DNA of 64,000 bases from Auricularia sp. M13 (lineage: Eukaryota > Basidiomycota > Agaricomycetes > Auriculariales > Auriculariaceae): the NCBI GenBank assembly GCA_037042915.1, contig CM073200.1, positions 3,344,832 through 3,408,831 of the forward strand. The letters are read 5' to 3'. Made by a program: the position numbers and the translations under genes. This document shows, piece after piece, positions 33,581-44,839 of this stretch (positions are counted from its first letter, which is position 1; the number at the start of each line of letters is the position of its first letter). The notes beneath the pieces are model-generated. The model worked only from the letters and a program-made list of their open reading frames with translations. It did no database searches and was not told the origin of the DNA.

Positions 33581-35380
33581 GTTATGGTTACTCATCTGCC
33601 AGTGCTGGGTGGTTTGGCATGCCGCGGGCCTCCTTGTCGACGGTGGTACCGTGACACGCGGCACTCTATGGCGATGGCCGCTAGCATCGTCCTGAAGGCG
33701 TCGTCTGATCGCTGTACACGGCCACCCGTCGGTCCTTGAGCGCACCTGCCACGCTCTGCACGCATGCGCAGAGTCGTGATGGCGCACTCACAACGCCGAC
33801 CCGCACTTCCCAGTGCGCCCATGTTGGCGTGCGGTGCCATGCTCGGCCACTTGCTCGAGTGCGCACGCTCTATGGCTTGTTCCTGAGCTGCTTCCTCTGA
33901 GGCTGCTGCGGCATGCACGGTGTACGATATCTATCTCGTCCGTCAGCAACATATGGCCACGCTCGGACTGTCCAAGTGCGATGCAGACCTTTGTACGGAC
34001 CGACACACCAGCACTGGAGTTGCAACTGTGTTCCATCCTGATCCCAGGTGCTAACCCGTGTGAGAATAAATTCATCCGTTTTGAAGTTGACTTGGCTTGT
34101 GAGCATGTTCAACCAAATTCAAGAACCTGAGCACAAGCATTGAGATCGAGAAGAACTCATTTACCACTCAAACAGTACAGGTTGGAGGTTGGTTTAAATC
34201 ACTTGTATTATACCGAGAGAGACACATGATATAGAATAGAATGATGATGTACAAGTGAGCTATACCGCAACGCTGGTAACTCGCAGGTACCTTTGGCTTT
34301 CTGCAGCCCCACATTATCTGCAACACCCAACTTGGCACGTAGACCCTGTCCACTGCCCAACGCGCATCCAGGACACCCCTTTTCGCCATTCCCATCGCCC
34401 GGCATGCCGAGACGCGACCGAGCCCAATCCACGTGTGAACTTCAAACCTGTCGAGTCAGTAACAGCCTGCAGCACAATGGCAGCGTCGAACGCAAAGGAT
34501 CAGCCGCGCAACATGGGGACTCTGTGAGGACGACTTGACATACCGGCGTAGATTGGCATCAGCAGCGTATGCCTATGAACGTCTACGGGCAGCCGTTTGT
34601 CAAGGGTCTGCGGTGCGCGAAAGAAAACAGTCACCGGTCAGTAAACAAGTAACATGATCGCGACGCGCTGATGTACTGAATAGAGAATCTTGCGATTGCG
34701 GATTCTGCCAGTGTCACGGTCGATAGACGAAGAATGAAATCCTGAAGCGTGGGCAGCGTCAGATTCAGATTAGAATGAATGCAAAGACGACTTGACATAC
34801 CACAATAGCAACAGCAGCCACTACTTATCCAACGACGAGCAGGTGCCGCGGTCAACGTCCTGGACCGAGAGCGACGGGACGGATGGGAGGCCTCGGCGCC
34901 ATACCGAGCAGCGCACTGCGATGGTCATACAGAAAAGCAATACGGACCTGCGATGCCATCGGAGTCAGCAGCGAGTCGACTGAAACACACCGGCAACAAC
35001 AGCCGCTACTTACCCAAAGTGTGCTGAAAGAGCTAGTCGGAATCTGCGACAATCGGCGCCCACTTGCAAGTTGCGTGAACTGCCAGCCGTTCGGAAGCCT
35101 TGGACCTGGGCCAGTCAAGCTGTCAAGGTGAAGCGTGCTGCGTGACAAGCTTGACGTCGGGATGGTCGGGAACATGAATGCGTGGCAGGAATTACCGGCT
35201 GCGAGATCGCGGTCAGCTGCTGCTTCAATTGTCCATAGACAGCGTGACGTAGCCCACCCTCGCTGCTCAAGGAGCAGCAGGATGTGCTGCACTGTACGGG
35301 CGCGCTCACCTGCCATGCGCTATGCACGTGGGTGGTTGGCCGGTGCCGCCGAGCGCCGCCGCCGTCATTCGTGTCTGCTC
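33581..35380. other. Anonymous sequence, no supported gene
   Basis: I see no recognisable protein here. A minus-strand ORF of 154 codons (35316-34852) is not recognised. Three short similar stretches (near 34531, 34788 and 34976, each with a GACTTGACATACC-like start and a CAACAGC core) recur at 190-260 base spacing. They could be intron-like or part of a decayed tandem repeat. Confidence 0.3.
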
Positions 35381-35990
35381 AGCGCCGCAACGCGAAGGCA
35401 CGGCCCACTGCAACTGCAGCAGGTCGTAGTTGCGGCCCACCGTGTGCCATGCGCGAACCGCTGCACGCGCAGGCGGTGGGCTTGCCTGCTCGCAGTGCGC
35501 ATTGCCGGCGCCGGCTTGCATTTCGCGCGCAATGCAAAGGCACGGCCTGCTGCAACAGTAGCAGGTAGTTGGTGCGATCCACACTGTGCCATGCGCACAC
35601 AGTCACTGCACGCGCAGGGGGTGGGCCCGCGGTGTGCATTGCCGGCGCCGGCAACGACTCTGCCTCGCGTTTCGCGCGCTACGCGAGGGCCAGGCCCACT
35701 GCAACTGCAGCGGGTCGTTGATGCGGCCCACCGCATGCCATGCGTCAGCAGAGCCACTGCACGCTCGGGCGGTGGGCCGTGGTGCACACTGCCGGTGTTG
35801 GCGCCAACTTTATGTTGCGCGTTTCGCGCAGAACGAGGGCCGGGCCCACTGCAATTGGCCCGCTGCAATTGCAGCGGGTCGTTGACGCAACCCAGCACAT
35901 GCTATGCGATAGCACGAGCGGAGCCGCTGCACTCGCAAGTGGTGGGCCCGCGGTGTATACTGCCAGTGTGCAGGCGGCATGCAGACGGCC
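35381..35990. repeat. Tandem satellite, about 150 bp unit, four diverged units
   Basis: Units begin near 35403, 35548, 35694 and 35860 with CTGCAACTGCAGCRGGTCGT-like sequence, followed by a gcggcccaccg.atgccatgcg block and an rcggtgggc block. It is GC-rich and in the same orientation throughout. The long open frames here come from the repeat composition, not from a gene. Confidence 0.7.
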
Positions 35991-36114
35991 AACTCGCCAT
36001 GCAGGTGGCGGGCAGCAGGGCAGGCAGGCAGGGATAGGGCAGCAGCAGCAGGCAGCGGGCAGCAGGCAGCGGCGAACAGTAGGCCCAGCAGCCGCAGGGG
36101 CAGGGTGGCCCCAA

Positions 36115-36440
36115 GCAGAATGAGCGGCTCAGTTGCTGCAACCAGAGCATTTGGGCAACCGGCCCGGCAAACAGCGGAGGCAATACATCCGAAGTGGAAC
36201 CAAAATCCAACATTTTATTGTTAACGGGGCCGGACAGGCTAAGGTTAACCGCTCTGGCTAATAATACTTTGGGACTCAGGTACTTCGAGGAATAAAATTC
36301 CTGACGAGCGGACATCGTGTGAATTATCTAGACAATTATCTACAAACCGGGTCCAATGTATCCATTTGGTAATCATGGATTCTTCCGATGGTGTGGAGCA
36401 ATCGGTCCGCAGTCTGCTTCCTCGTTTTGCACCTGCGCAC
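36115..36440. repeat. Dispersed direct repeat R (copy 2)
   Basis: This is the second copy of the repeat at 33243-33580, separated from it by about 2.9 kb. Similarity continues weakly into gagcaatc...gtctgcttcc. Confidence 0.55.
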
Positions 36441-36980
36441 TCAACACGAAATGTTATACAGCGATGGCCCCCCAGCGCCGTCCCATATGGCCCCGCACAA
36501 CTCCTGCGGGTTGCTGGCCTCGCCGCCCAAGACCATGCCATCAGAGTCAAGGGATCGGTGTCATTACATCTGTTGCTACCTTGCGAGTAAGTCCATACAC
36601 ATCGAGTTTTGTATCAGACAACTGAGCATTGCATAGATTACATGCATTACGGCGTCGCGGTGGGGATGACCAAGTCGCGCGGTCTCAAGCCATCGCCGCT
36701 GCACTGAGCTGCGGGTCGCAGAAACAGCATCCGCACCAGGGCGAGTAGAGCAAACAAGGAAGCGCCGCATCACGGCCTCTGACACACACTACGGGAGCGG
36801 GGCGAGCGCGATGTGAGGCCCACTTGGGCCAGCAACGTGCTCTAGGCCGTCCGAGGCCCCCATCGGCTGACCGTCTGCGCTCGAAACGCATGCAGACGGG
36901 CACGCGGACGGGCGCTCGCAAGGGCGGCGCACCCCGCTGCTTCTAGGGGCGGATGAGGCTGGACTCGTGTGCCGGCGCCG
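36441..36980. other. Anonymous GC-rich sequence
   Basis: No gene, RNA or mobile element could be supported here. Confidence 0.3.
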
Positions 36981-37240
36981 ACTTCACTCGCGTTGGCGCA
37001 AAGACCGGGCCTGCTGCAACTGCAGCGGGTTGTTGGTGCGGCCCACAGCGTGCCATGTGCGAGTGGAACCGCTGCACGTGCAAGCGGTGGGCCTGCAGCG
37101 CGCATTGGCGGCCCAGCGCGCATTGCCGTCGCCGGCGCCGACGTCGTGTTGCATTTCGCGCGCAACGCAAAGGCCGGGCCCGCTGCAGCTGTTGGTGCGG
37201 CCCGCCGCATGCCATGCGCGAGCGGAACCGCAGCATGTGG
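36981..37240. repeat. Second block of the about 150 bp satellite
   Basis: Two further diverged units (starts near 37010 and 37179) share the ctgcaactgcagcgggt and gcggccc blocks with the array at 35381-35990. They lie 1 kb away and just downstream of the G1 gene end. Confidence 0.6.
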
Positions 37241-37936
37241 GCCCTCAGCAGACGATGGCAGCAAGGAAGAGATGGCGGCGCCGGCGCGTATGAGCACGTC
37301 AGCCAACAGCCACTCTAGTTGCAATGGCAGTACTGTAGATTCAAGATTGCGAGATGATAAATTTCTGCTACTATATGGAATACAATCTGCTGTCTTGTAT
37401 GCTTTTTCCGTTTTCTCGCTGCAATTGCAGGCCTGATCCGCACACGCTCTGAACCATCCTGGGCAGGGCGCAATACAGGTCCCTCCACTGGCGCTATAAA
37501 TCGCCTGGAATCCGGCGCAGAGTTAGTGGCGATGAGTGTTAGGTCTATATTTCTCCTTTTGAGTTCCGAAGGCTGTTGCTGCAGTAGGGTTTTGCAAGGG
37601 TTACTTACCCATGGGTAAATTCGAGCTGACCCTTACCCTTACCCTTGTGGGTCTGACCCATGATACTACTACCCATGGGTCACCCAAGGGTCACCCCTGG
37701 GTGTGACCCACGGTGGGTAATCATATGAACTGGACTCCCAGTGACTGTCATCTTGTTCTGCCATGTGCCCATGACACATATCCTTAATTGTACACTCCTA
37801 TAAGCATACCCCTTGCCTCCAGATATATGAAATCCAGTGAGAACCTTACTCTCCCCCACGTTTCCAGGTGGAATTCCAGGTGGAGTGACCTCCAAATTAA
37901 GAAAATTTGACCTAACCTAAATTAACCTAACCTAAC

Positions 37937-38959
37937 TGTCACGGTGTGCTGCATACACCACCGACCAGGAGGCGTAGCCGACCAGGAAGGGTACTCAGGA
38001 GGGGAAGGTTGAACACATAATAGACCAGATCCAACCTAGGGTACATCCGAGGGCAATCGCCGGTACATATAGTCCGATCGGAGGCAAACCGGATCCGAAC
38101 GCTCCGGACAACAAAGGAAGCCAACCAACACCAAAGAGAGGTTTGGAAGCGATAGGAAAGGCATCGGGGAAGTCACCGAGGGTAATCGGGAGCCAGTGGA
38201 AGCAATGGGGGGTAAAGGGAGTCAAGGGAGGGTCAAGAAAGAGTGAAGCGTCGCGCCGAAGGCGCAGAACGACTCCGGACGAAGGGGATAAAGGATGTCC
38301 GTGCCTATGGAGGGTATCGGGCGGGTATCCGAGGCAGAACGAGGTGTCCTTGCATGTATGCACGCACCGACACCGGGGCGAAAGGCGCCGACGCAATGGC
38401 GAGCGCAGCAGCGAGCGCAACGCGTCGGCGAGCGAGGTACGGGCGCACCACCCAACAATCAACACTCCCACTCCATCCGGACAGCCTCCGGACCATGGAC
38501 CATGCCGCGCGCGGACCGAGGAGAGTGTGGCGGCCGAGGTCCGAGGTGCCGGAGCGGTCGAGCATCCAGGGGACAGAGGGTGAAGGATGTACGTCGGCAC
38601 GATCGTTGCAGCTTCACCTGTACTCCCAGCGCACACCAGCCATGCAGGGCAATACCCGAGGTGTGGTGTGCGGCATCTCCGAAGGTGTAGGCCGTAACGT
38701 GACACCAAGGAGACGGACCAACGAACGGCTACACGCTGGTTGGAAACCAACGCAGCGGTGATCGACAACAATGGCAATAGCGCGTCGCATCCAAGGACCG
38801 AGGTTGACAGGGGTCCGGTGACGCCGAGAGAAGGTAGCCGAGGTGCCAGCGGTCCGGAGAGGCATGCGGAACGGGTATATCGGTCCGACGGAGCGGGTGA
38901 AGCGGCGAAAGAGATCCAACGGAAGCGGCGTATGGGCAAGATCGCCGCGCACCGTAACA
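37937..38959 (-). repeat. 3' LTR of element 1
   Basis: On the minus strand it begins TGTTACGG and ends CGTGACA. It carries an internal AGGTTGGATCT that is complementary to the primer-binding site. Confidence 0.88.
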
Positions 38960-41256
38960 TAACCCCCCTTCCAGCCGCGAGCCCGCAGAAAGAGACCGAG
39001 CATGGTGGAGGCCATTGGGGGTGGCCGAGGTCGTTAAATTCATGACGAATCAAAATAGAAGTGTACCCTCGCATCGGGCGAGACCCAAAGCACGGAGGTC
39101 GTCTCCCCGCTCGGACCGAAGTGGTCCACGGCGAAAGCGAGGCCCATTGGGGGTGAGGACTGACGGGCTATTACGGCACGGCGATCAATCCTCACCGATC
39201 CAAGGTGCAACACCAGCGTCGGAAACGTTGCAGGTCCAGGGAAAGAGTCGGTCTGAGCTCCAAGCGAGAAGGACACCTACTCGGGATGTCCCCACACCAC
39301 ATCTCAATATGCGGCGGCCACTGGGAGTCCTACCATCCGGGAGGGAACACGGGAAAGGTCGTTACTGCCGAGCGAGACGCGGGAGCGGTTGAGGTCGTAA
39401 TGGAAAAGAGAGCGGGACGCGCTGTGCCCATGAACGGACTCCTACCATCTCCGGCTGGGGTACAAGGGTGGGGGAAGGCCCGAGTACACCGAGATAGCGC
39501 CTGAGGCACAGGACCGAAGGTATAGGAGGTGTCGGAGTGCTGGTCCGCGACCAACAACGCTGAGCACTGCGCATCCCGGTGGATCGCAACCTCAACCCCG
39601 GTGAAGGGCACGACGAGAGTTTGAAGCGAAGTCATGACGGTCGTAAGCATAAGCCAGTGCGGTCGGCATCGGGGTGGCAGCCCGGGAGGAGGGGTGGAGT
39701 GTAGGGGAGGATGTCCGATGCGACGGCGAGTCCGAGGGCAAACAGCGGCTATCCCGAATTGAGCTCGTGCAGTGCGCAAGCAGAGCCGGACTTCATCAGT
39801 GACATCGCCGGTGGGTCCGAAACGCGGGTCCGTCCTGGGAGGGGGTTCCAGATGCGCCAGAGAAGTCCACAGGTCCAACAGGATGCAATGTCAGGGCGGT
39901 CGACGTACGCGACCGGTGCACTGAACATCGGATGCACATATCTTGCCGAGGACCTCTTCGTTTGACAAGGTCCGACCGCGGATAGAAGGCCAGGACTTGG
40001 GAGAGGACACGGGCACCTCGCGCGGGATTCGGAAAGACGCCCGACGGCGAAATAAACGGCGGAGCGGACAGGGGGTTGACAGTCGGCAGCATCGCCGAGG
40101 GCGCGTTGTATCGAACAGGCGGCGGGTCATGCGGCTGCGGAGACCTTGCCAAAACACCTGGGCAATGGACGGAAAGCCTGTGAGACCATTGGGTCCGTGT
40201 CCGGTTCGTGTACTCCATCCTGTAACGCCGAAGAGGGGGTGCGCGCGTGAACACCGATATTCCGAGCAAACCAATGCGATCCAGCGGGGCTCCGGCCTCG
40301 GTCCATGTCAGGAAGCACCTCCAAGGTCCAGCGGCGAGGTAGGCCAGCGTTGGCTCCCGCTTCCGACACCGGAAGATCCAGGTCGGCGGAGGGTGCGAAA
40401 CACCAGGTGTCCAGCAGCTCGGCCGAGCGCACAGCGACCTGTACTGTTGCCAGCGTTGCATAACTGACAGCGGCCAGCATCGGTAGGTGTGGAATGGTCC
40501 GAGGTGAACTTGGAGCACAAGGACCGAGGGTAGATGGGTGCCGAGGGTCGCGCTGCGAAGGACCGAGGTGTGCAAGTGCGTGGGACGCCCAAACGCTCGA
40601 TTGGCAGCCAGGACAGCGTGCGCGGGGTATCGGTCAAGCACGCATGGGTGGGGGACGTTGATACGCGTTGACCGAGCCTTGGGGCAGGCGGAACGCAGCA
40701 GGGGCCGGTGAGGGGGAGCGGAAATGGTCCGGCTGAGGCGGTGCATGGCAACGGAGGCATCGGCGAGTGTAGCGCCTCGTAACTTCGCATGGGACTCCGG
40801 AGGGGTGGTGCAAGGGTGTCGGCAAAGTTTGGAAGCCATCGGCCCAGAGGGTGTTCATCGGCGAAGCGGTCGTGCGGACTGCGGCGGGATTTGCCGGACG
40901 TCGTTGCGAGGGGCGACCAAAGGGAAAACTACAACTCCAGAAGGGTCCGGAACTTGAGGGTAAGGTTTGGGAAGCGTGCCTAAGGGCGGTATGGGGTTAA
41001 AGGAAGGCCGAGAGGCGGCCAGGGGTCCGGGAGGGTTTGGGTCCAAGGGGCGGCCACCAGAAGCTTGAGACCGAGGCCAGGGGATTCTGTGGGCGAGATC
41101 GGTCCTATATCCAAGGTCCAGGTGGTATAAGCGAAGGGGATATCGTGGAGACCGCCGGGGCGGGCACTCGCAGCTCCGCTGGGGGTAGGAGGAAGTAGAG
41201 AGCGGATAGAAGAGGATAGAGGGGGGGAGGAACTGAGTACCCGGAGTGGACGGGGT

Positions 41257-41269
41257 AGGTTGGATCTTA
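41257..41269 (-). promoter_or_regulatory. Self-complementary primer-binding site of element 1
   Basis: Directly after the 5' LTR (minus strand) the sequence reads TAAGATCCAACCT. Its last 11 bases are the exact complement of AGGTTGGATCT inside the LTR (41360-41370), about 38 bases downstream of a TATA-like box. This suggests that the 5' end of the RNA folds back to prime, as in Tf1 of fission yeast. Confidence 0.72.
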
Positions 41270-42293
41270 TGTCACGGTGTGCTGCATACACCACCGACCA
41301 GGAGGCGTAGCCGACCAGGAAGGGTACTCAGGAGGGGAAGGTTGAACACATAATAGACCAGATCCAACCTAGGGTACATCCGAGGGCAATCGCCGGTACA
41401 TATAGTCCGATCGGAGGCAAACCGGATCCGAACGCTCCGGACAACAAAGGAAGCCAACCAACACCAAAGAGAGGTTTGGAAGCGATAGGAAAGGCATCGG
41501 GGAAGTCACCGAGGGTAATCGGGAGCCAGTGGAAGCAATGGGGGGTAAAGGGAGTCAAGGGAGGGTCAAGAAAGAGTGAAGCGTCGCGCCGAAGGCGCAG
41601 AACGACTCCGGACGAAGGGGATAAAGGATGTCCGTGCCTATGGAGGGTATCGGGCGGGTATCCGAGGCAGAACGAGGTGTCCTTGCATGTATGCACGCAC
41701 CGACACCGGGGGCGAAAGGCGCCGACGCAATGGCGAGCGCAGCAGCGAGCGCAACGCGTCGGCGAGCGAGGTACGGGCGCACCACCCAACAATCAACACT
41801 CCCACTCCATCCGGACAGCCTCCGGACCATGGACCATGCCGCGCGCGGACCGAGGAGAGTGTGGCGGCCGAGGTCCGAGGTGCCGGAGCGGTCGAGCATC
41901 CAGGGGACAGAGGGTGAAGGATGTACGTCGGCACGATCGTTGCAGCTTCACCTGTACTCCCAGCGCACACCGGCCATGCAGGGCAATACCCGAGGTGTGG
42001 TGTGCGGCATCTCCGAAGGTGTAGGCCGTAACGTGACACCAAGGAGACGGACCAACGAACGGCTACACGCTGGTTGGAAACCAACGCAGCGGTGATCGAC
42101 AACAATGGCAATAGCGCGTCGCATCCAAGGACCGAGGTTGACAGGGGTCCGGTGACGCCGAGAGAAGGTAGCCGAGGTGCCAGCGGTCCGGAGAGGCATG
42201 CGGAACGGGTATATCGGTCTGACGGAGCGGGTGAAGCGGCGAAAGAGATCCAACGGAAGCGGCGTATGGGCAAGATCGCCGCGCACCGTAACA
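41270..42293 (-). repeat. 5' LTR of element 1
   Basis: It has the same sequence as the left LTR apart from one or a few bases. A likely promoter (CTATATGTACC on the minus strand, near 41408) lies about 38 bases before the AGGTTGG start at 41370. Confidence 0.85.
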
Positions 42294-42797
42294 CTAACCC
42301 CTAACCCATCCCCACACTAACCTAACCTAACCGAACACTGATGCCTGTGTTATAACTCAATCAGTCCGCATTCCACGTGGAATTTGGGAAGAAAACGTTC
42401 CCCAACCTAACCTAACCTAACCTCGATGCGCATGCCATGGCACTATTTGTGTTTACTCCACGTGGAATAGGTGGAACTAGGTGGAATAAAGTGCCGGAAT
42501 CTCCACATGGAATTCCACCTATTCCACCTGAGAAACTTTTCATATTTAGGTGTTACACTTCATTTCTGACAACTTTTATTTTTGAGGTGGAATTACACGT
42601 GGAATAGTGGGGGACAGTCACTTACAGAATCCAGTTCTTCTAGGTGGACTATAGTGTGCCGATGGATCAAAAGGTTCACAGGCCCGTGGGTTGAAGGGTC
42701 ATGGGTCACAAATCTCTGACCCTTACCCTTACCCACAAGGGTTGGGTCAGCGACCCACGAAAGGGTTACCCAACCCTTGCAAATCCCTATGCTGCAG

Positions 42798-43484
42798 TTG
42801 GGTTGGTGCAGGTGTTGGTGGCAAAGGGACGCCAAGTTGTGCGAGCGACTCCTTCATACGAAGGCGAGTGTTGATTTTCTTCTCAACAGCATCGATGGGT
42901 GAAAGGAGAGCCTGAAGAAGTGCCACCCTAACGCGGGCAGACTCAAGACACTCCTGCAATGACTCCACCTGCTCCGGCTTGGCGTATTTAAGTCGTACCT
43001 TGAGCTCAGTGATACTGTGCTTGAGCCCAATGAGACGAGTGCGGACGTGATGAATGGCATCCTTCCAAGTGCCGGGAATGCGAAATGACTGCAGTCTTGC
43101 TTTCCGCAGCATGCGTTGAGCAAAGGCGTTGAGCCGGACAGAAGGCGGAAAAACTGTTGGGTCTCCTTTGCATAGTGCGATCATCCTTAATCATCAAGTA
43201 AGCTCAAAATACAAGATATGTGATGAGGACTCACGTCGCTTGTCGCTTTCGTTTGCTGACTACCAACGCATTACCACAGTACTCGAGTGGACCATATGAT
43301 TCTGATCCGTCAAACGCAAGCACCTTTTGGCTGAAGAGTACATTGGCCCGCGCAGTGGGGGTCATGAGACTGCATGAAACAGTCAGTTATTGAGATAGAA
43401 TATGAACTTACGAACTTACGATGTGTTCTTGCTCATGTCATTCTTTACCGGAGGGGTGAATGACCAAAAACTCTTCTTCTTCAT
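42798..43484 (-). other. Intact 5' half of gene G1 (exons 1-3a)
   Basis: This part holds the start codon and two short introns of 50 and 49 bases, both GT-AG. The exon 3 frame runs 145 codons (43184 to the element border region) before entering the hAT terminus. It is listed separately so the reader can find the undisturbed portion. Confidence 0.6.
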
Positions 43485-44030
43485 TCCAGTGTTGATATGA
43501 TACACATGAGGATGGAATTGTCGAACACTGAGTTGATCGCGTGGGAGAACGATTAGGTTTAAGGCTTGCAGGTTGAGATGGGTTTGAGCGCGTTTAACGA
43601 ACTTGTGAATAGCTTAAAAGGGTGTCATTTATCGAACAAGAGATGCATGAAATGCTACACATGGTGAGATGCGAATAGCTGAGAGATCAGATCCTGTCCA
43701 CGACCAACTTCATTCGCCCACGCTGGGCGAGACGATTGCCAGAATTTGTTCCCGAAAATAAGATGGGCGAGATTTCCTGGACGTCTGAAAGCATCGGATA
43801 TGAATGTAGGTTCAAAAATATCCGTGGAGTTGTGTCCCTGCGGATAATATGAGCACACATTCTATTGGAAGGAAACAGAATCTCACCGTAGCTGTTTCGT
43901 GGAGACGCCAAAGCCGTTCGGACACGTAAGTAGTGTCCTTGCCCCAGCCGATGAACCAGTCCTTCCCAGCTCTCAAGCGCTGCTGTTCGGTGGGCGCGAT
44001 GAGATGCCCACATATGTAAGCCTCCCTTCC
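43485..44030. other. Intergenic, no supported gene
   Basis: It is AT-richer than the neighbours. It probably includes the G1 upstream region. Minus-strand ORFs of 120 codons here have no recognisable features. Confidence 0.3.
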
Positions 44031-44317
44031 TCTGGTATACTGGTCCCAAGTCCTCCAGTACTGAGAGTTGGGACCCAAATCCCAGCTTTCATTGGGACAT
44101 AGGTCCCAACTTCTACTGGAGGTCCCAACCTCTGGAGGTCCCAAGTTCCAGAGTCCCAGATTCCGTAGTCCCAACTTTCAGGGGGCTCACATGCGACTTA
44201 GGAGTGGATTCATCTCAATGGGCAAGTCAAAATGAATTCTGACCTGCAGGAGATTTGAACCCTCAACCAGTCGCCAGTGCCAAACCCATCCATGCTTTAA
44301 CCACTAGACCAGGGAGG
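44031..44317 (-). mobile_element. tRNA-headed SINE, copy 1
   Basis: On the minus strand it starts with a tRNA-like head having an A box (TGGTCTAGTGGTTA, 44300-44313) and a B box (GGTTCAAATC, about 44254-44263). A spacer of about 90 bases follows, then repeated TTGGGACC motifs, and an end GGGACCAGTATACCAGA at 44031. The same order of parts occurs in copy 2 at 47236. A and B boxes imply RNA polymerase III transcription. A lone tRNA pseudogene is less likely because the non-tRNA body is shared. Confidence 0.72.
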
Positions 44318-44657
44318 AGATGATGGTGAGCTCCATTGCTGGCAATATATGGTAAGACTCAAGCACCTCTGTTCAAAAGAATGCAAATAACATTGAAACT
44401 AAGAGGCCAAAAATTATGAAGTATATATGGTTATTGTAGCTCTCAATGGGCTCTATAATATTATGTCTTAGTGGAGATAATATATCTAAGCCAGAGAGGA
44501 AGAATGGATGTCCAAACATGATTTGGTATGCAACTGTCACAGCAAAGCACTTCACTCGTGCTCAGACAGGTTCAGGAGGATTCTGGAAGGAAAATATGAG
44601 CAGTACAACTGATTATATTAAATTAGGGTACACTGAATACAATTCCAAGCAGATACA
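44318..44657. other. AT-rich intergenic sequence
   Basis: No gene was seen. A stretch near 44420-44470 (tatatatgg...tgtagctctcaa..ggctctat) resembles the arms of the palindromic MITE at 46060-46860 and may be a decayed relative. Confidence 0.3.
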
Positions 44658-44728
44658 TGTCACAGTACATGGCGATCATGCCCATATGCTCCCACTGGAT
44701 CTGTTTTGCCACTGTGAACGCTTCTTCT
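44658..44728 (+). repeat. LTR fragment related to element 1
   Basis: About 70 bases starting TGTCACAGTACATGGCGATC match the beginning of the element 1 LTR (read TGTTACGGTGCGCGGCGATC). Most of the differences are C-to-T or G-to-A. Confidence 0.55.
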
Positions 44729-44839
44729 TGTCATGGCAGAGTGCTCGTCACTCACCAAGACTGACACCCAAGAGAGGAGGTTGGTGCACTGTTTCCCCTT
44801 GGACTGAGACTTGGCCAGGGTTGCACGCCTCAGGCCATT

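Larger units (their letters stand above)
37937..42293 (-). mobile_element. LTR retrotransposon 1, non-autonomous, recent
   Basis: It lies inside the hAT element. The long terminal repeats 37937-38959 and 41270-42293 (1023 and 1024 bp) are almost identical, one visible difference being a single extra G in the right copy. The flanking duplication CTAAC is at 37932-37936 and 42294-42298. Orientation is minus, judged from a purine tract GGAAGGGGGG next to the left LTR (38960-38972) and a primer-binding site next to the right LTR (41259-41269). The 2.3 kb interior has no RT, integrase or protease, so it depends on another element. Confidence 0.9.
37585..42789. mobile_element. hAT-type DNA element (non-autonomous) in gene G1
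   Basis: The element is bounded by an exact 8 bp duplication TGCTGCAG (37577-37584 and 42790-42797). Its termini TAGGGTTTTGCAAGGG and (reversed) TAGGGATTTGCAAGGG form an imperfect inverted repeat. An 8 bp duplication with TAGGG ends is the hAT pattern. Subterminal regions are full of GGGTAA/ACCC and CCACGTGGAAT motifs and (CCTAA)n tracts. Without the nested LTR element it is only about 0.84 kb and has no transposase. Confidence 0.87.
37315..43484 (-). pseudogene. Gene G1: spliced hypothetical protein split by a hAT element
   Basis: Exon 1 is 43484-43420 (start MKKKSFW), intron 43419-43370 (GTAAGT...GCAG), exon 2 43369-43235, intron 43234-43186 (GTGAGT...TTAAG), and exon 3 from 43185. Exon 3 is cut at 42790 by the 5.2 kb hAT insertion. 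If the insertion and one 8 bp duplicate are discounted, the frame continues from 37576 for 86 more open codons to a stop at 37315-37317. About 280 residues; Lys/Arg-rich with a helical, Gln-rich middle (residues about 90-180). The family is not recognised. Junction phases are consistent at both introns. The reading beyond the insertion is the least certain part. As present, the gene is broken. Confidence 0.6.

Noticed and set aside
35381-36123. Long overlapping ORFs (up to 300 codons) on both strands
   Set aside because: They follow the GC-rich tandem satellite and have low-complexity composition with no motif.
37585-37700. TAAGGG-type repeats as an internal telomere
   Set aside because: The unit is GGGTAA/TTACCC in short runs confined to hAT termini (37585, 42700, 48370), not long TTAGGG arrays.
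44250-44317. Functional tRNA genes at 44250-44317 and 47240-47310
   Set aside because: A and B boxes are present but I could not pair a full acceptor stem, and both heads are followed by the same non-tRNA body. A SINE explains both.
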